A DNA stretch of 64,000 nt from Sclerotinia nivalis. Lineage: Eukaryota > Ascomycota > Leotiomycetes > Helotiales > Sclerotiniaceae. The notes under the pieces are model-generated. The model had not been told where the DNA came from. It worked only from the letters and a program-made list of their open reading frames with translations, and ran no database searches. Location of the stretch: assembly GCA_029531795.1 (NCBI GenBank), contig JAPEIS010000007.1:744001-808000 (forward strand), in the 5' to 3' direction. Position 1 is the first letter of the stretch. Each line of letters opens with the position of its first letter. Below are positions 26,008 through 37,439 of this stretch, piece after piece. The position numbers were made by a program, and so were the translations under genes.

Positions 26008-26580
26008 TTGTTTTTGCTTTTTCTATCGTTTATTTGTTTGCTTCAATTTTTATTTCGCTTTTCTTCTTCCTTACCTCTATTTTATTCAATATATTATAAT
26101 TGTATATCAAAAAACAGATTCAACTTATCAAAAAATATTTATTTCATTATAAATTTTCTAGATAATTTATTCAGTTCGTCCAGAAGAGCTTCTGCGGCTT
26201 CGCCTTCGAACAACCTTGTCAACGATCGCTCTACTCCCCACCCCTTCTGTACCCTTTCCTTCATAAAGAATAAGGGACTCACTATAATACCTTATAGCCT
26301 CCTTGGAAAATACAAGAAAAGAGAAATTTGCACGACTTCCGATCGTTTCGATAACGAACCCCCTCGCCATCACGATACAGCTACATTGGAAATAGTTTTT
26401 GATATCCTCGACCGTATACGTCAAACTAGGCAATCAACGAAAACCCTTTCGACCCCGATTAAGAAGGCCTTCGCAGAGCCAATCGAAATCGATAGTGACA
26501 ACGACTCTCTACAGGAAATACTGCAGAAAAAGAGGAAGGTAGGGGAAATAGTAAAAAAGGAATTTGTTTCATCGATATGA
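26008..26580 (+). pseudogene. 190-codon open frame at the 3' end of gypsy A1, unknown function
   Basis: This is the longest open frame in the transposon island. Its N-terminal part is hydrophobic and Phe/Leu-rich. The middle has SFIKNKGLTIIPYSLLGKYKK, and the C-terminus is acidic (IEIDSDNDS) followed by QKKRKVGE, a basic cluster like a nuclear localisation signal. It lies between chromodomain and polypurine tract. Comparison with A2 shows it spans a deletion of about 680 bp, so the present frame is a chimera. It has more C/G than its surroundings, so it was hit less by RIP. I see no known domain. Confidence 0.4.
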
Positions 26581-26633
26581 AAACTTAAAAGAACGATTTG
26601 AGAGCAAATCAATTTTCTTTAAAGGAGGAATGA

Positions 26634-26877
26634 TATAATGATCCTATATTAATATCTTAAATTATTCTTTATTTTATTCTTTGATCCTTTCCAAAGGGAC
26701 CAAAAATACCTTAGATTATCTTGTATTTATTTCACCCTGTATTCGCTTAGGTTTTGATCCTTTTCGAAGGGATCATAAAAGGTTCAATTTCATTATCTTT
26801 TATACAATAATTTATTATTCTTTAGTATAGATTAATTGATTCATTTTATTATATCTTGAATTAAGACCATCGTTATA
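26634..26877 (+). repeat. 3' LTR of gypsy A1 (244 bp)
   Basis: Starts TATAATGATCC, equivalent to TGTGACGATCC with G-to-A and C-to-T changes, and ends ACCATCGTTATA (ACCATCGTCACA in A2). It matches the A2 LTRs in inverted orientation, including TATAGATTAATTGATTCATT. The tract AAAGGAGGA lies just upstream. Confidence 0.85.
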
Positions 26878-27014
26878 GATAGTATCACAAATCTAATATA
26901 GATCTATATAATCCATTATCATATATATGATTAATTATATATCTATAACTAGTATATATATATAGTTGTTTCTTATAAACTATAATTCTTTAATTGTAAA
27001 TTCTAAAGAATATC

Positions 27015-27160
27015 TATCACGGGTTCGTAACCCGTTCCTAGCTAGTCTGCATGGCTGCCTAAGGCACCCATCCCCTATATAATCGATGTTCTTCCTAGTA
27101 TTTTCTTTCTTCTTTGTAGAATATCATTATATCTTAAAGCATTTTATTATTATTATAATA
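27015..27160 (+). repeat. 5' LTR of element C (146 bp)
   Basis: Starts TATCACGGGTTCGTAACCC and shares GAATATCATTATATCTTAAA with the 3' LTR. The first bases hold a short palindrome, ACGGGTT-CGT-AACCCGT (27019-27035), lost by mutation in the other copy. The left half is nearly free of RIP; the right half is AT only. Confidence 0.9.
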
Positions 27161-28120
27161 GTATATTCTACCCTTTATAAAGATTCTGCTATTGAATGAG
27201 AAAGACAATTCAGTCTTACCAAATAATCAACTTTATGAAATATTCGGAAACTTTGATTATCAATACATTGATAAACAATAAACAACGCCTTAATTCGATT
27301 CCAATCTAAACCCAAATCTAGATTCAGATTCAGATCCAAATTCAGATTTAGATCCAGATTTCGATTTAACTAGTACTATATCGTTATATATTCGAAATCA
27401 AAGATCTTACAATTATACTTTAGTTTTTAAAATTGTTTTAAATAATCCATCATTATATCGGACACCATTCAATCAACTTTATCAGAACCATCGATACCTT
27501 TAACCCAATCAAAAACAATACCCGAACTCCGAAAACATATTAAATCTGTTTTCTCTAATTATCAATAGTTCATATATGAATTCTTTAATATCGAAGATAA
27601 AGATCTTAAAGATCCAATTCCTATTTCCGATATATTTATCAATATATAGAACTTTGAAGCTATTATATATATACAACATTTATTCAATTTCACAGAATGG
27701 ATGTTAACTCAAACAGAATAATACCGATAAAAAATATATACACTATAAAAAGATCTACAATTAAGTAATACAGCTAATATAAGATTAATGATTCAGAACT
27801 CTGTTTTTCAAAAACAATTTGATCAATTATTTATCAATATAAATTTTGCTGTATCAATCTATCGACTATAACAAATTATAAAGAATCCTGAATCGTTCAA
27901 AAATGAAAAAACAGATTTTTTGATTCGATAAAGCGAATACGAAAATTAGAAAATGAATTTATATATCTATTGGAAAAGCGATTCTAAAGTTTTCAATACA
28001 AAATAAAAGAAATTGTTATATATAATTTCGCTTTTAAAAAGAATAATTCGATAAAAAAAACGAAAGGATATTGAAGAAATTATAGATAATATATCGGAAT
28101 TTATTATTATAGATATATTC

Positions 28121-28372
28121 TTGAAGAAACTCGATGGTCTTTATATTTCAATTAATATTGAATATAAAACAATAATCAAATTCAATAAACTCAAAATAAA
28201 CGAAAAAACTTTATTTCCCTTTTTTTATTTACAATTAGAATATTTGAATACACTTAGTAGAAAAACTCTTCAAAAAATAATTCTTATAATAAAACAAAAA
28301 ATCATTAATGAATTAAAGATATTAATAAAAGATAATTCAAACCTTTACAAATTCATTAATATTAAAGGATAA
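28121..28372 (+). pseudogene. Gag-region fragment of element C
   Basis: An 83-codon Lys/Ile/Asn-rich open stretch about 1 kb inside the 5' LTR, where gag belongs. No motif is recognised. Downstream, to about 29000, lies a Gln/Tyr/Asn-rich stretch. Assignment is by position. Confidence 0.35.
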
Positions 28373-30439
28373 AAAAAGAAATTCCAAATATAAAACCAAA
28401 ACTATCAAAATAACAAACATTACAATATAAACTTTTCGAAATCTAATTCAATTTATACTCAACAATAAACATTACCAACACTTTATATCCAAAACGACTC
28501 TATAAACCTTAATACAATCAAAACCCCAAAATAAATACAAAGAGAATATAAATACCTTTATAATCTATACTATTTTTGTAAACAATCTGAATATCAAATT
28601 ATAGATTATAAAACAAAGAAACAAATCGATATTATAAGAAATATAAACGAATACAAAGGTATTTCCTATAAAAATAATTATTTGAAAGATAATCATCAAT
28701 TATATCAAAATCAATAATACCATCCAAACAATTCAATTAATCGAGATAACTATCAACAAGAAGGATATCAAGTATAATTCTAAGCTCAACAATACCATCC
28801 CTTTAATTCAATTGATCATAAAAATTTCCAACAAAATAATTATCAAAATTACAATAATCATTAATAACAATACTTTAATATATTTACCAAATTTATTAAA
28901 GAAGAAACATTAGTATTATCAAAAAGTATATCAAATATACCTCCTTGTAATATAATATCATCATTATTTATATCTATTCAAAAACATTCAAGAAAAATTT
29001 AACTTCTGTAATAAATCGTTTGCAAAAGTTATCAAATGATATAAAATAAATACAACGAACAATAACTAACAAAAAACCTTTACAATTCAATTTTATAGAT
29101 AATAAATCTTTATTCATTCAAACCATTATATTTCTAATACATTCCTTTTCCTTCAATATAACCAATTTGATTGATAACAGATATTCAAGAAAAGCATTCG
29201 TTGATTATTCTTTTGTTGATCGAAACAATATCCCAATTCGACCCTTACCATATCATCATAAACTTTGTTTGACAAATAGAAATATTATAGATATCATTAT
29301 TAATTATTTCATAATAAATATAACAATAGAATAATATAAAGAAATATAATTATTCTTCATTACAAAACTTTCCAAAGAAACTTCAATTATTTTCGGATTA
29401 TCATAATTACAATACTATAATTTATATATAAACTAACAGAATATAATTTTCTCTTTCAATTTTCAATATTATATAATACATTATTACTTTTACAATACAT
29501 TCAATTCAATACAAACATCAATAATCCCTTCGTCAATATATACAAACCAAATATACAAAAGTAATATATCTACAAAACTATTTATTGATAAAATTCTTGA
29601 TATATTATCTTCAATTAAAACTTTCCTTTTTAATACAAAGAAAAATCCTTTCTGATATTTATCATCATTTGTTGAAGATAAAAACGAAGATAATAAAATA
29701 TATATTCAAAATTTTAAGATGATCTTAAAAAAGCCATCGAAACAAGATTATAATAAATCAATTTCTATAAACGAAAATTATAAATCGATGAAAAACTTTG
29801 GAATCGATTTACAAATCGATAAAACTTTGATATTTAATATAAATCATTATTGTACAAAAGTTTGCAATAAGAAAGTATCATTTCAAGTATAAATGATACT
29901 AAACCAATATTCTATTCAATATAAATTTATATAAAAGATTGTTGAACAATATCGATCGAAATCAATACTAAAGAATAAACCTTTATTATTGTTATTAATT
30001 CTAATTTCAAAAGAGCAAATCGAGGTTATTTCTAATACAAAATTAGATTTAAATAATATCTATTAATTATAAGTTATTAATTTTATATCTTTTTGTTAAT
30101 AGAATAAAATGAAGATTATGTATTTTATATAAAAAGAATTAGATTGAGTAAAAGAGATTATTTGATAAAAATGTTTATATAAAGTAATAATAATTCTAGT
30201 TTTTTAGGAATAAAACTTTAAGGATATATTATATAGAAAAGGTAATATCGTTGATATATTAGCTAAAATATTTTCGAAGTTTTATAATTTTGTTTACTAT
30301 TGTTATCAATTAGAATATTTTCGGAAAATAATAGAGATGGATATTGAAAAATTCTTTAATGATAAATCATTATTTAGCGATAATGAGATCAAAGAAAAAC
30401 TCTTTTTATAGCTTCAAGATAAACTATTTACTTTTCTAT

Positions 30440-33400
30440 TTTATTATATAGATATATTTCCTTTATATTGGATATAGGATCACAAGATAAAATTAATATT
30501 TGGAAAAAAATCTTTATATTTCAAAAATCGTTTTTTGTTTCTTTTCGAATTAAAGGTAATTCGAAAATAGATCGATGATAATTTTATTAAAGGTTTCATT
30601 CGAGAATTAAAATTACGAAATGTAATTTCATTATTTCTAATAATCAAATCTAATAAAGGGGTTTGTATCTATTAGGATTATTATAATTTGAATAATGTTA
30701 TTATTAAGAATTGATATTTTTTATCAATTATTTGAGAAACTCTAGATATTTTTTGTAATGTAAAAATCTATACCAAATTAGATATTATTATTGTTTTCAA
30801 CAAATTTTGTATTACAAAAGATAATAAATAGAAAATTGTTTTCATTATTCGATTTGGATTATTCGAATTATTAATTATACTTTTTGGTTTTTGTAATATA
30901 TTAATGTTATTCCAATATTATATTAATCATATTTTATTTGATGAATTGGATAAATATTGTATTGTATATTTCGATAACATTCTTATATATTCCGAAAATA
31001 AAAATCAATATCGAAAATATATTCGTAATATAGTTCAGAAACTACAAGATGCTTGCTTATAAATCGATATTAATAAATACGAATTCGAAACAATTTCTAT
31101 GAAATATTTAGGTTTTATGATTACAATCGAAAATATAAAAATGGATCAAGATAAAATATCAATTATTATCTTTTAGATACAATTAGTATTTGTTAAAGAT
31201 TTACAACAATTTTTTGATTTCGTGAATTTTTATTATCGATTTATAAAAGATTTTTCAAAGATTTGTTGTTCTTTAAATAATCTTTTATAGAAAAGAATAG
31301 ATTAATAATAAAAGAACAATTATATAATAATATTTGAGAATCTAAAGAATATATTTATAATAGCTTTAGTATTTGTTTATTTTAATTATAATAGAAAAAT
31401 TGTATTGGAAATAGATATTTTGGATTGGATTTCGGGAGGAGTATTTTCTTAATATAATGATAATAATGTTTTACGATTAATAGTATACTTTTCTTCGAAA
31501 TATTCAATTGTTGAATGTAATTATAAGATTTATAATAAAAAATTATTAGTTATTATTAAATCAATAGAGAAATAACAATCGGAATTACAAGGATCTCAAT
31601 AAAAATTCGAAATCTTGATCGATTACAAGAATCTGGAATACTTTACAATAACAAAAGTATTAAATCAATATCAGATATAATAATCAGAGTTTCTATTTCA
31701 ATATAATTTCCGAATTGTTTATCGATTAGGAATCAAAGCAATTCGGTTAGATATTTTGAATCGCTGATAGGAAAATCGATCTGATAGTTTTAATTTCAAT
31801 GATGAATATTTAAAAAACCGAAAGTATATTGTTTTATCTATTGATAGATTCGATATAGATTTATACAAAGAACTTATAGACAATCTTTCGTTAGTTGTAA
31901 TAGATTGAATAATATTATTTGAAGATAAGCTCATCAATGAATTTATTAATATAGTATATAATAGATTAGATACAATTAAACAATTAATATCAATAATCGA
32001 AGATTTTTCTATAATTAAATAATTAAAAGAATTCAGAAAAACCTTATAAATAATTATACAGGATTGCTATATTTACAATAATAAAATCTACTATTATAAA
32101 AAACTATGGATTCTATTTGATAATAAACTAAAGATACAAATTTTATATAGAATATATTTATCGAATCTCACTGGCTATTTTGATTGTATGAAGATTATTG
32201 ATTTAGTCTTTAGAAGTTATTGATAATTATAGATATATCAAGAAATAGACGTTTATATTCAAATTTGTAAATTCTGTATTCGAACAAAATCCTTAGAATC
32301 ATCCCTTTTAGGATTCCTGAAATTGTTATTTATTCCTTTCTAATTATAATCAGATATTTCAATCGATTATATTATATCTTTATTAAACTATAAATATTAT
32401 AATTCAATATACAAATATATATTAATAATTATTTATAAATTAATAAAAATAAGATACTTTATAGATACAAGATTTTTAACAATAAAAAAATTAGTTAATA
32501 CTTTCATTAATTGTATTTATATATTATATAATCTCTCAGAAAATATCATTTTAGATTAAGGAATATAATTTGTATTGAGATTCTAGATGTAACTTTTTGA
32601 ACGATTAAAAATAGCTCTTAAATACAGTTCAATATTTCATTTATAAATAGATAACCAAATAAAACAAATCAATTCAATTCTAAAATAGTATTTATATACA
32701 TTTATAAACTTTCATTAGAATAATTAAATAAAATAGTTATCGCTAACAGAATTTGTTTCAAACAATTTGATTTCTGAAATAACAAATTGTTCGTTGTTCT
32801 TTACGAATTATAGTTTTAATTTACAATTGAATATAAAATCTAATAAACTTTGTTTTTTAGATATAACAATAATTCAAAAATGTAAATTCTTTAAAAGAAA
32901 CAAAACAATCAATAAAATAAAATATATTCTGAACTAATTCAAAGCATTTGCAAAACAATCTATTGCAATCTATAAAGAATATACAAATCGAAATAGATCA
33001 AATTCGTTATAATATACAAAAGAACAAAAAATATATATAAATACGAAAAATATAAAGATATCTTATAAAGCAAAAAAGCTTAACAATAAATAGATCGGAT
33101 TATATAAAATAATAAAGATCTATCTATATATTTGTTTAATCGAATTATTAGAAAATATACAAATTTTCTTAGTATTCTATCATTCATTATTAAGATCAGT
33201 ATATCCAAAATTTCATTTTCTAAAACAAACTTTAATTAACAAATCGAAATCGAAAACCACAAAAGACAAAATCCTCAAAAGAAAAGATAAAAAGGAAAAA
33301 CCAATTCAGAAATAAATATTTGAAAATATACTTGATAATTATAATAAAGATAACTATTATTATCAAATCAAATGAAAACACTATATACCAATCTAACAAT

Positions 33401-33480
33401 CAACATCAGATTTAAAAAGTAATAAGAAAATCCTAATCGACTATCATCGTTTACACCCCAAGAAACCTGAATCATTATTA
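30440..33480 (+). pseudogene. Gypsy pol of element C: RT, RNase H, integrase, chromodomain-like remnants
   Basis: RT at about 30600-31200 contains KLDIIIVFNKFCI, FGLFELL and VYFDNILIYSENKNQY (about 30960-31010). RNase H at about 31380-31760 shows VYFSSKYSIVECNY and VLNQYQ. The integrase zinc-binding and core region lies at about 32150-32700. A C-terminal stretch near 33260-33480 (DYHRLHPKKP) is chromodomain-like. TAA/TAG stops replace many Gln and Trp codons. Confidence 0.7.
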
Positions 33481-33745
33481 TAAATCTTGGATTACTCAAA
33501 CACTACAATACTATTATCAACTCCAACTCCTACAAAGATTTTACAACAATCAACAAAAAAGAAAGTACAATTTGTTTGAACAAGAAAATAATATTTCAAA
33601 TTTTAAAACGATCTTAAAATTTGAAAAATGATCTTACAACTCAGGAATTTGAAACACTTGAACAAGATTTTACTTGAACAATTGTTTTTTCAAAAAGGTT
33701 TTATCAATAATTTGAAAACAAACTAAACTTTAAAAAAAAGAATAC

Positions 33746-33891
33746 TATTACAGATTCGTAACCCATTTCTAGCTAATCTATATAACTGCCTAAAGCATCT
33801 ATCATCTATATAATCAGCACTCTTCCTAATATCTTCTTCCTTCTTTATAAAATATCATTATATCTTAAAGCACTCTACCACCACCGTAATA
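33746..33891 (+). repeat. 3' LTR of element C (146 bp)
   Basis: Same length as the 5' LTR. It starts TATTACAGATTCG and ends CCACCACCGTAATA, probably from an ancestral CACCGTGACA terminus. Here the right half keeps C/G while the left half is mutated, the reverse of the 5' LTR. Confidence 0.9.
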
Positions 33892-35822
33892 ATATAATTG
33901 ATCCTATTAATTCAGCTTTTATACGGCTTTTGTACGTTACAATTTTAGTAAACAATAAATTTTTTTAAAATCTATTAAATAAAAAGAAATTGAAATGAAA
34001 TATATAAATAATTCTTTTATATTAAAGAAATATATATCAAAGTCTAAAATATATCAGATTTTATATTAAAATAATGAAAAGTTGATTTAATAATTAAAAT
34101 TAAATCGAATAATATTTGAAAAAAAATATTCCGGGTAAAATCCGGCCGGCGAACAACTGTACACAAGTACTGTATATCTTTTGTATATTTAATATTTTGA
34201 TAATTAAAATTCATTCTATTATTATTTTTCAAATGCTTGTTAAAATCTTTTGTAAAATTATTAAATTTCGATTTTATAATATTTAATCAATAGACTCAGT
34301 TATATATAACTTGAATTCGTTAAATTTTTTTAAATATTCCTACTAAATTATTTCCTAGAACTTTGTTTATTCGTTATTTAACTTCGTTGGACTCTAATAT
34401 CTTAGAAGATAGGAGATTTATTTCGAGCCTTTCTGCTTTCAGAAACCTGAATATACAAGCTCTTCTTTGCAAGACGAATTACATATGGACTAACTTCTCA
34501 GAGTTCCATTGATGAACAACACCCGGTAATGATATATACTGAGTCTTTCTCTAGTATAGACTCTGAGACTGCGCCAAGATATCGCGGGCTAGTTAAGTAC
34601 CGGAAGATGTTTGGCATCAAAGGATGCAGCTTCTTATTCATCAGAGTTATATGATTATTGAGGCTGATAGTGTGGCTTCTCTGGGATTATAATAAGGTGT
34701 TGCTGTGCAAGAGTAGCCTAGTTGAAAAGCAGGATAGATCTCGTGATATTAATTTACCCCGCTACGATTAGTTTCCCCCACTCCTCATTAATCTAAAATA
34801 TTCTATATTCAACATCTATCACTATGTTTGATATACATGTGTAAATTTTATTTGAAAATTATCTATAGAACGAAGAAATACTGGCATACCTGTGAGACAA
34901 GCTTTGCACTCGAGATATTATAACATCAATGTTAAGGAAACTATCATAGAGATATCATAAAAGCGCATAAATACAAGTGGCACAAAAAGTTCCGTATATA
35001 TTGTTTTCGGGTAGATAGATGAATAAAAAGCAGACACGAATTCCTAGACCTGGCTCCCGTCTTCCAAGACGGTTGATATACTCCCACAGCGTCCCAATCT
35101 ATGAAGTACTCCCACATAGTACAGCGTACATAATCTCAAGTATCACTCAAACAAGCCAATGAATACATGCATAATCTCTGTTTCTCACGTTGCGCGACAT
35201 AGGTACCGTACATGCCTGTATGCACAGGAACCGTCTGGACTTATTTCTCCTTATGGATGCATATTCGCCTTGCGAGATTATGTTGTTGGCCGACCGATGT
35301 GATTACCATGTGTCATATTTTCTATTCTCTTCTCCTTCCGTCTACTCATAAGATAGTGGCTAAGATATGTGGTACAGCTTGCCCAGAACTCTTGGCGAAA
35401 GGGATTGTGCCACTTTTGGTCAGCCCTGGGCAATATAAAATCTTGGAATGCTGAGTTAAACGCCCCAAAAAAAAACAGGTACTGGTCTGAATAGGAAGGC
35501 TGGAGTTGATTAGACTTGTCCAGAGCATCATAGTCAAGGTCAGGCACCAATTAAGAACCGTTGCGGTTGCGCACTGATACGGACGAGGGAGTAACATCAG
35601 ATTCATAGCTATCAATCCTGAATTTTGATAGCTCAAGAGAGTTTGGATGGTCGGAAATCGTTTTTTAAGTATGGATAGAGATCAAAAAATCTGACTCGAC
35701 GGCATTGCATGAGGCCCAGCGAGAACCGTTGGAGGATACTCGGAGTTGATAGCCAGTGCACTCGGCACATGGAGGTAAAAACTTTGATCAACGTGAATGC
35801 CTTAGAAGGACGTCTTATCTTC
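33892..35822. other. Transition from AT-rich island to gene-rich DNA, no gene recognised
   Basis: AT-rich decayed sequence continues to about 34330, with a lone GC pocket (CCGGCCGG) near 34145. From about 34350 composition is ordinary. Overlapping open stretches of 80-96 codons at 35212-35636 on both strands show no motif or splice pattern I recognise. The last part is probably the 3' untranslated region of the kynureninase gene. Confidence 0.6.
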
Positions 35823-37439
35823 TCATGAAGTCATCTCCAGTTCCCGTGTGCCCTTAGCAGACACTTCCCCGAGATTTGCCTTCCAAGAGATATCCATTGC
35901 TTCTTTGAACGCGGCCACAAACTTCCATATATCCTCGAAACTGTTGTAAAGAGGAGCGGGCGCCACTCTTATCACGTTTGGTTGTCTCTCATCCACAACC
36001 ACTCCCCGCAACTCCAGTTCTTTCATAACTACATCCAACAACCCATCGGCCAACTGCAGACTCAGCTGAGCCCCTCTCTGTTCCCTATCCTGCGGTGTGA
36101 TAATCGAGAATCTTCCCTTTTCGTAGATCGTTGTATCTAGAAGTAAGTCCTCCAAATAAGCAGTGATCTTCACGGATTTAGCCCTTAACACTTCCATTCC
36201 GCCGGCGAGTTTGAACACCTCCAATGATGCATTTAGACTTGTGATATCTAGCACACTTGGATTGCTCAATTGAAACCCCACAGCGCCGGCTATCGGCACG
36301 AAGCGATTCTCCATGGCGAATCTCGTATTTTTGTCACTACCCCACCAGCCACTTAGTCTATTCACGAACCCCGGACCTGCATCTGTGCTTTGTGACGAAT
36401 CAGGGACTTGTGTGTTCCTGTCATGAATAAACATTCCACCGATGCACCCCGGCCCCGCATTTAGATATTTGTAAGTGCACCATGCGGCTGCATCGACGTC
36501 CCAATCATGAAGGTAAAGTGGGACATTTCCAATTGCGTGAGCGAGATCCCAAATGACAAATATGCCGCAATCACGAGCTCTGCGTGTAATGAGGGGTATG
36601 TCGAATAATTGACCTGTGTAAAATTGAATCCCTGGGAGAATTAGAAGAGCTGTGTCTTTAGCATGGGTTTCAATGGCTTTGAGTATGTAATCTGTGGAAA
36701 GCGTGGGCTCGGCAATTGAATTTGACTCCAGGGTAATCATCGATGTAGCAGGTGAGAGGTTGTGATGTCGGATCTGCGACTCTACGGCGTACTGTAAATT
36801 ATTTAGCCGGGATAAACGATTGGTGACGAATGCGAATAGGGGCGACGCACGTGATCCGATGGAAATGCCTTGCTTTCCAATATGATTTTATGCCTACCAT
36901 TGACATCGGGGTTGTAAAATGCGGACATGAGGAGGTGCAAATTGGCAGTCAAAGTCTGCATGACATTAACCTCTGAAGGTTTCGCACCAACAATAGGGGC
37001 AATGTTCTCCGAAGCACTTGAATCTACGTGGAGCCATGTTGGCAAAGGCGAATCAGAAAGTGGTTTGAAATGACCAAATACACCTTGGGTTGCCCAAGTC
37101 TTGAGATGTTGCTCGATACGAGTCGAGGTGATACGCGGCTGTAAGCCAAGTGAGTTTCCACAAAGGTAAACGCAAGGATCGCCAGAAGTGGTAATTGAAG
37201 ACTCTAAGGTGCCATTTAGCTATCAGATCCAACCACCGAGAGTAGAATCTCGTACCTAAACTTGACAAAGTCCTGGCTCGCAAATCAGCCGTAGAAGGAA
37301 TGAGGAATTCATTTCTAATCTGACGAAGAGGATCCTGAACGTCTTGGGACACAGCATACTCTCTGCTGTTCATGTGCTGGCCTGGTTGTCTGTGCCGATC
37401 GTGTTGTTCATGACCAACATTGTTCTCCGGAGAAGCCAT
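35823..37439 (-). CDS. BNA5: Kynureninase, 501 aa, three exons
   Basis: Kynureninase is a PLP enzyme that cleaves kynurenine or 3-hydroxykynurenine to anthranilate or 3-hydroxyanthranilate and alanine, in tryptophan breakdown and de novo NAD synthesis. Exons are 37439-37256, 37203-36851 and 36791-35823, with introns of 52 nt (GTACGA..TTAG) and 59 nt (GTGCGT..ACAG); all join in frame. Visible family motifs are [12 protein letters not shown] near residue 80, [35 protein letters not shown] across intron 2, WDLAHAIGN (Asp about 261) and [12 protein letters not shown], where Lys of about 287 would bind PLP. The length is right for the family. A second ATG 22 codons inside is a possible alternative start. 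It is the first gene beside the transposon island but shows no RIP damage. Confidence 0.95.

Larger units (their letters stand above)
25847..26877 (+). mobile_element. Gypsy copy A1, segment 4 (3' region and 3' LTR)
   Basis: After the TA duplication the sequence continues A1. It aligns with the complement of A2 around 18990-18880 (ATGATGACGACAATTATAAC against ATGATAACGACGATTACAAC), then the 190-codon frame, the polypurine tract (about 26620-26633) and the 3' LTR. Relative to A2 it has lost about 680 bp within the 3' frame. Confidence 0.8.
27015..33891 (+). mobile_element. Element C: second Ty3/gypsy family, complete but decayed, 6877 bp
   Basis: Two direct 146-bp LTRs (27015-27160 and 33746-33891) enclose a + strand element. 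It has a gag-like region (about 27500-29200), RT, RNase H, integrase and a final chromodomain-like stretch. Its pol differs from the A family, with FDNILIYSE in place of LNDILIYFE. The flanking pentamers ATATC and ATATA agree at four of five positions, so the duplication is likely but imperfect. Stops are dense; the longest open stretch is 83 codons (28121-28372). Confidence 0.85.

Noticed and set aside
26167..26433. Minus-strand 88-codon frame in the 3' region of gypsy A1
   Set aside because: Shadow of the longer + strand frame; the + strand agrees with the element's orientation.
1..34000. CRISPR array or bacterial-type operon in the AT-rich half
   Set aside because: Repeats are LTRs and minisatellites without unique spacers, and the gene content is eukaryotic.
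35212..35636. Overlapping open stretches of 80-96 codons on both strands beside kynureninase
   Set aside because: No domain, splice pattern or start context favours one of them; likely untranslated or intergenic DNA.
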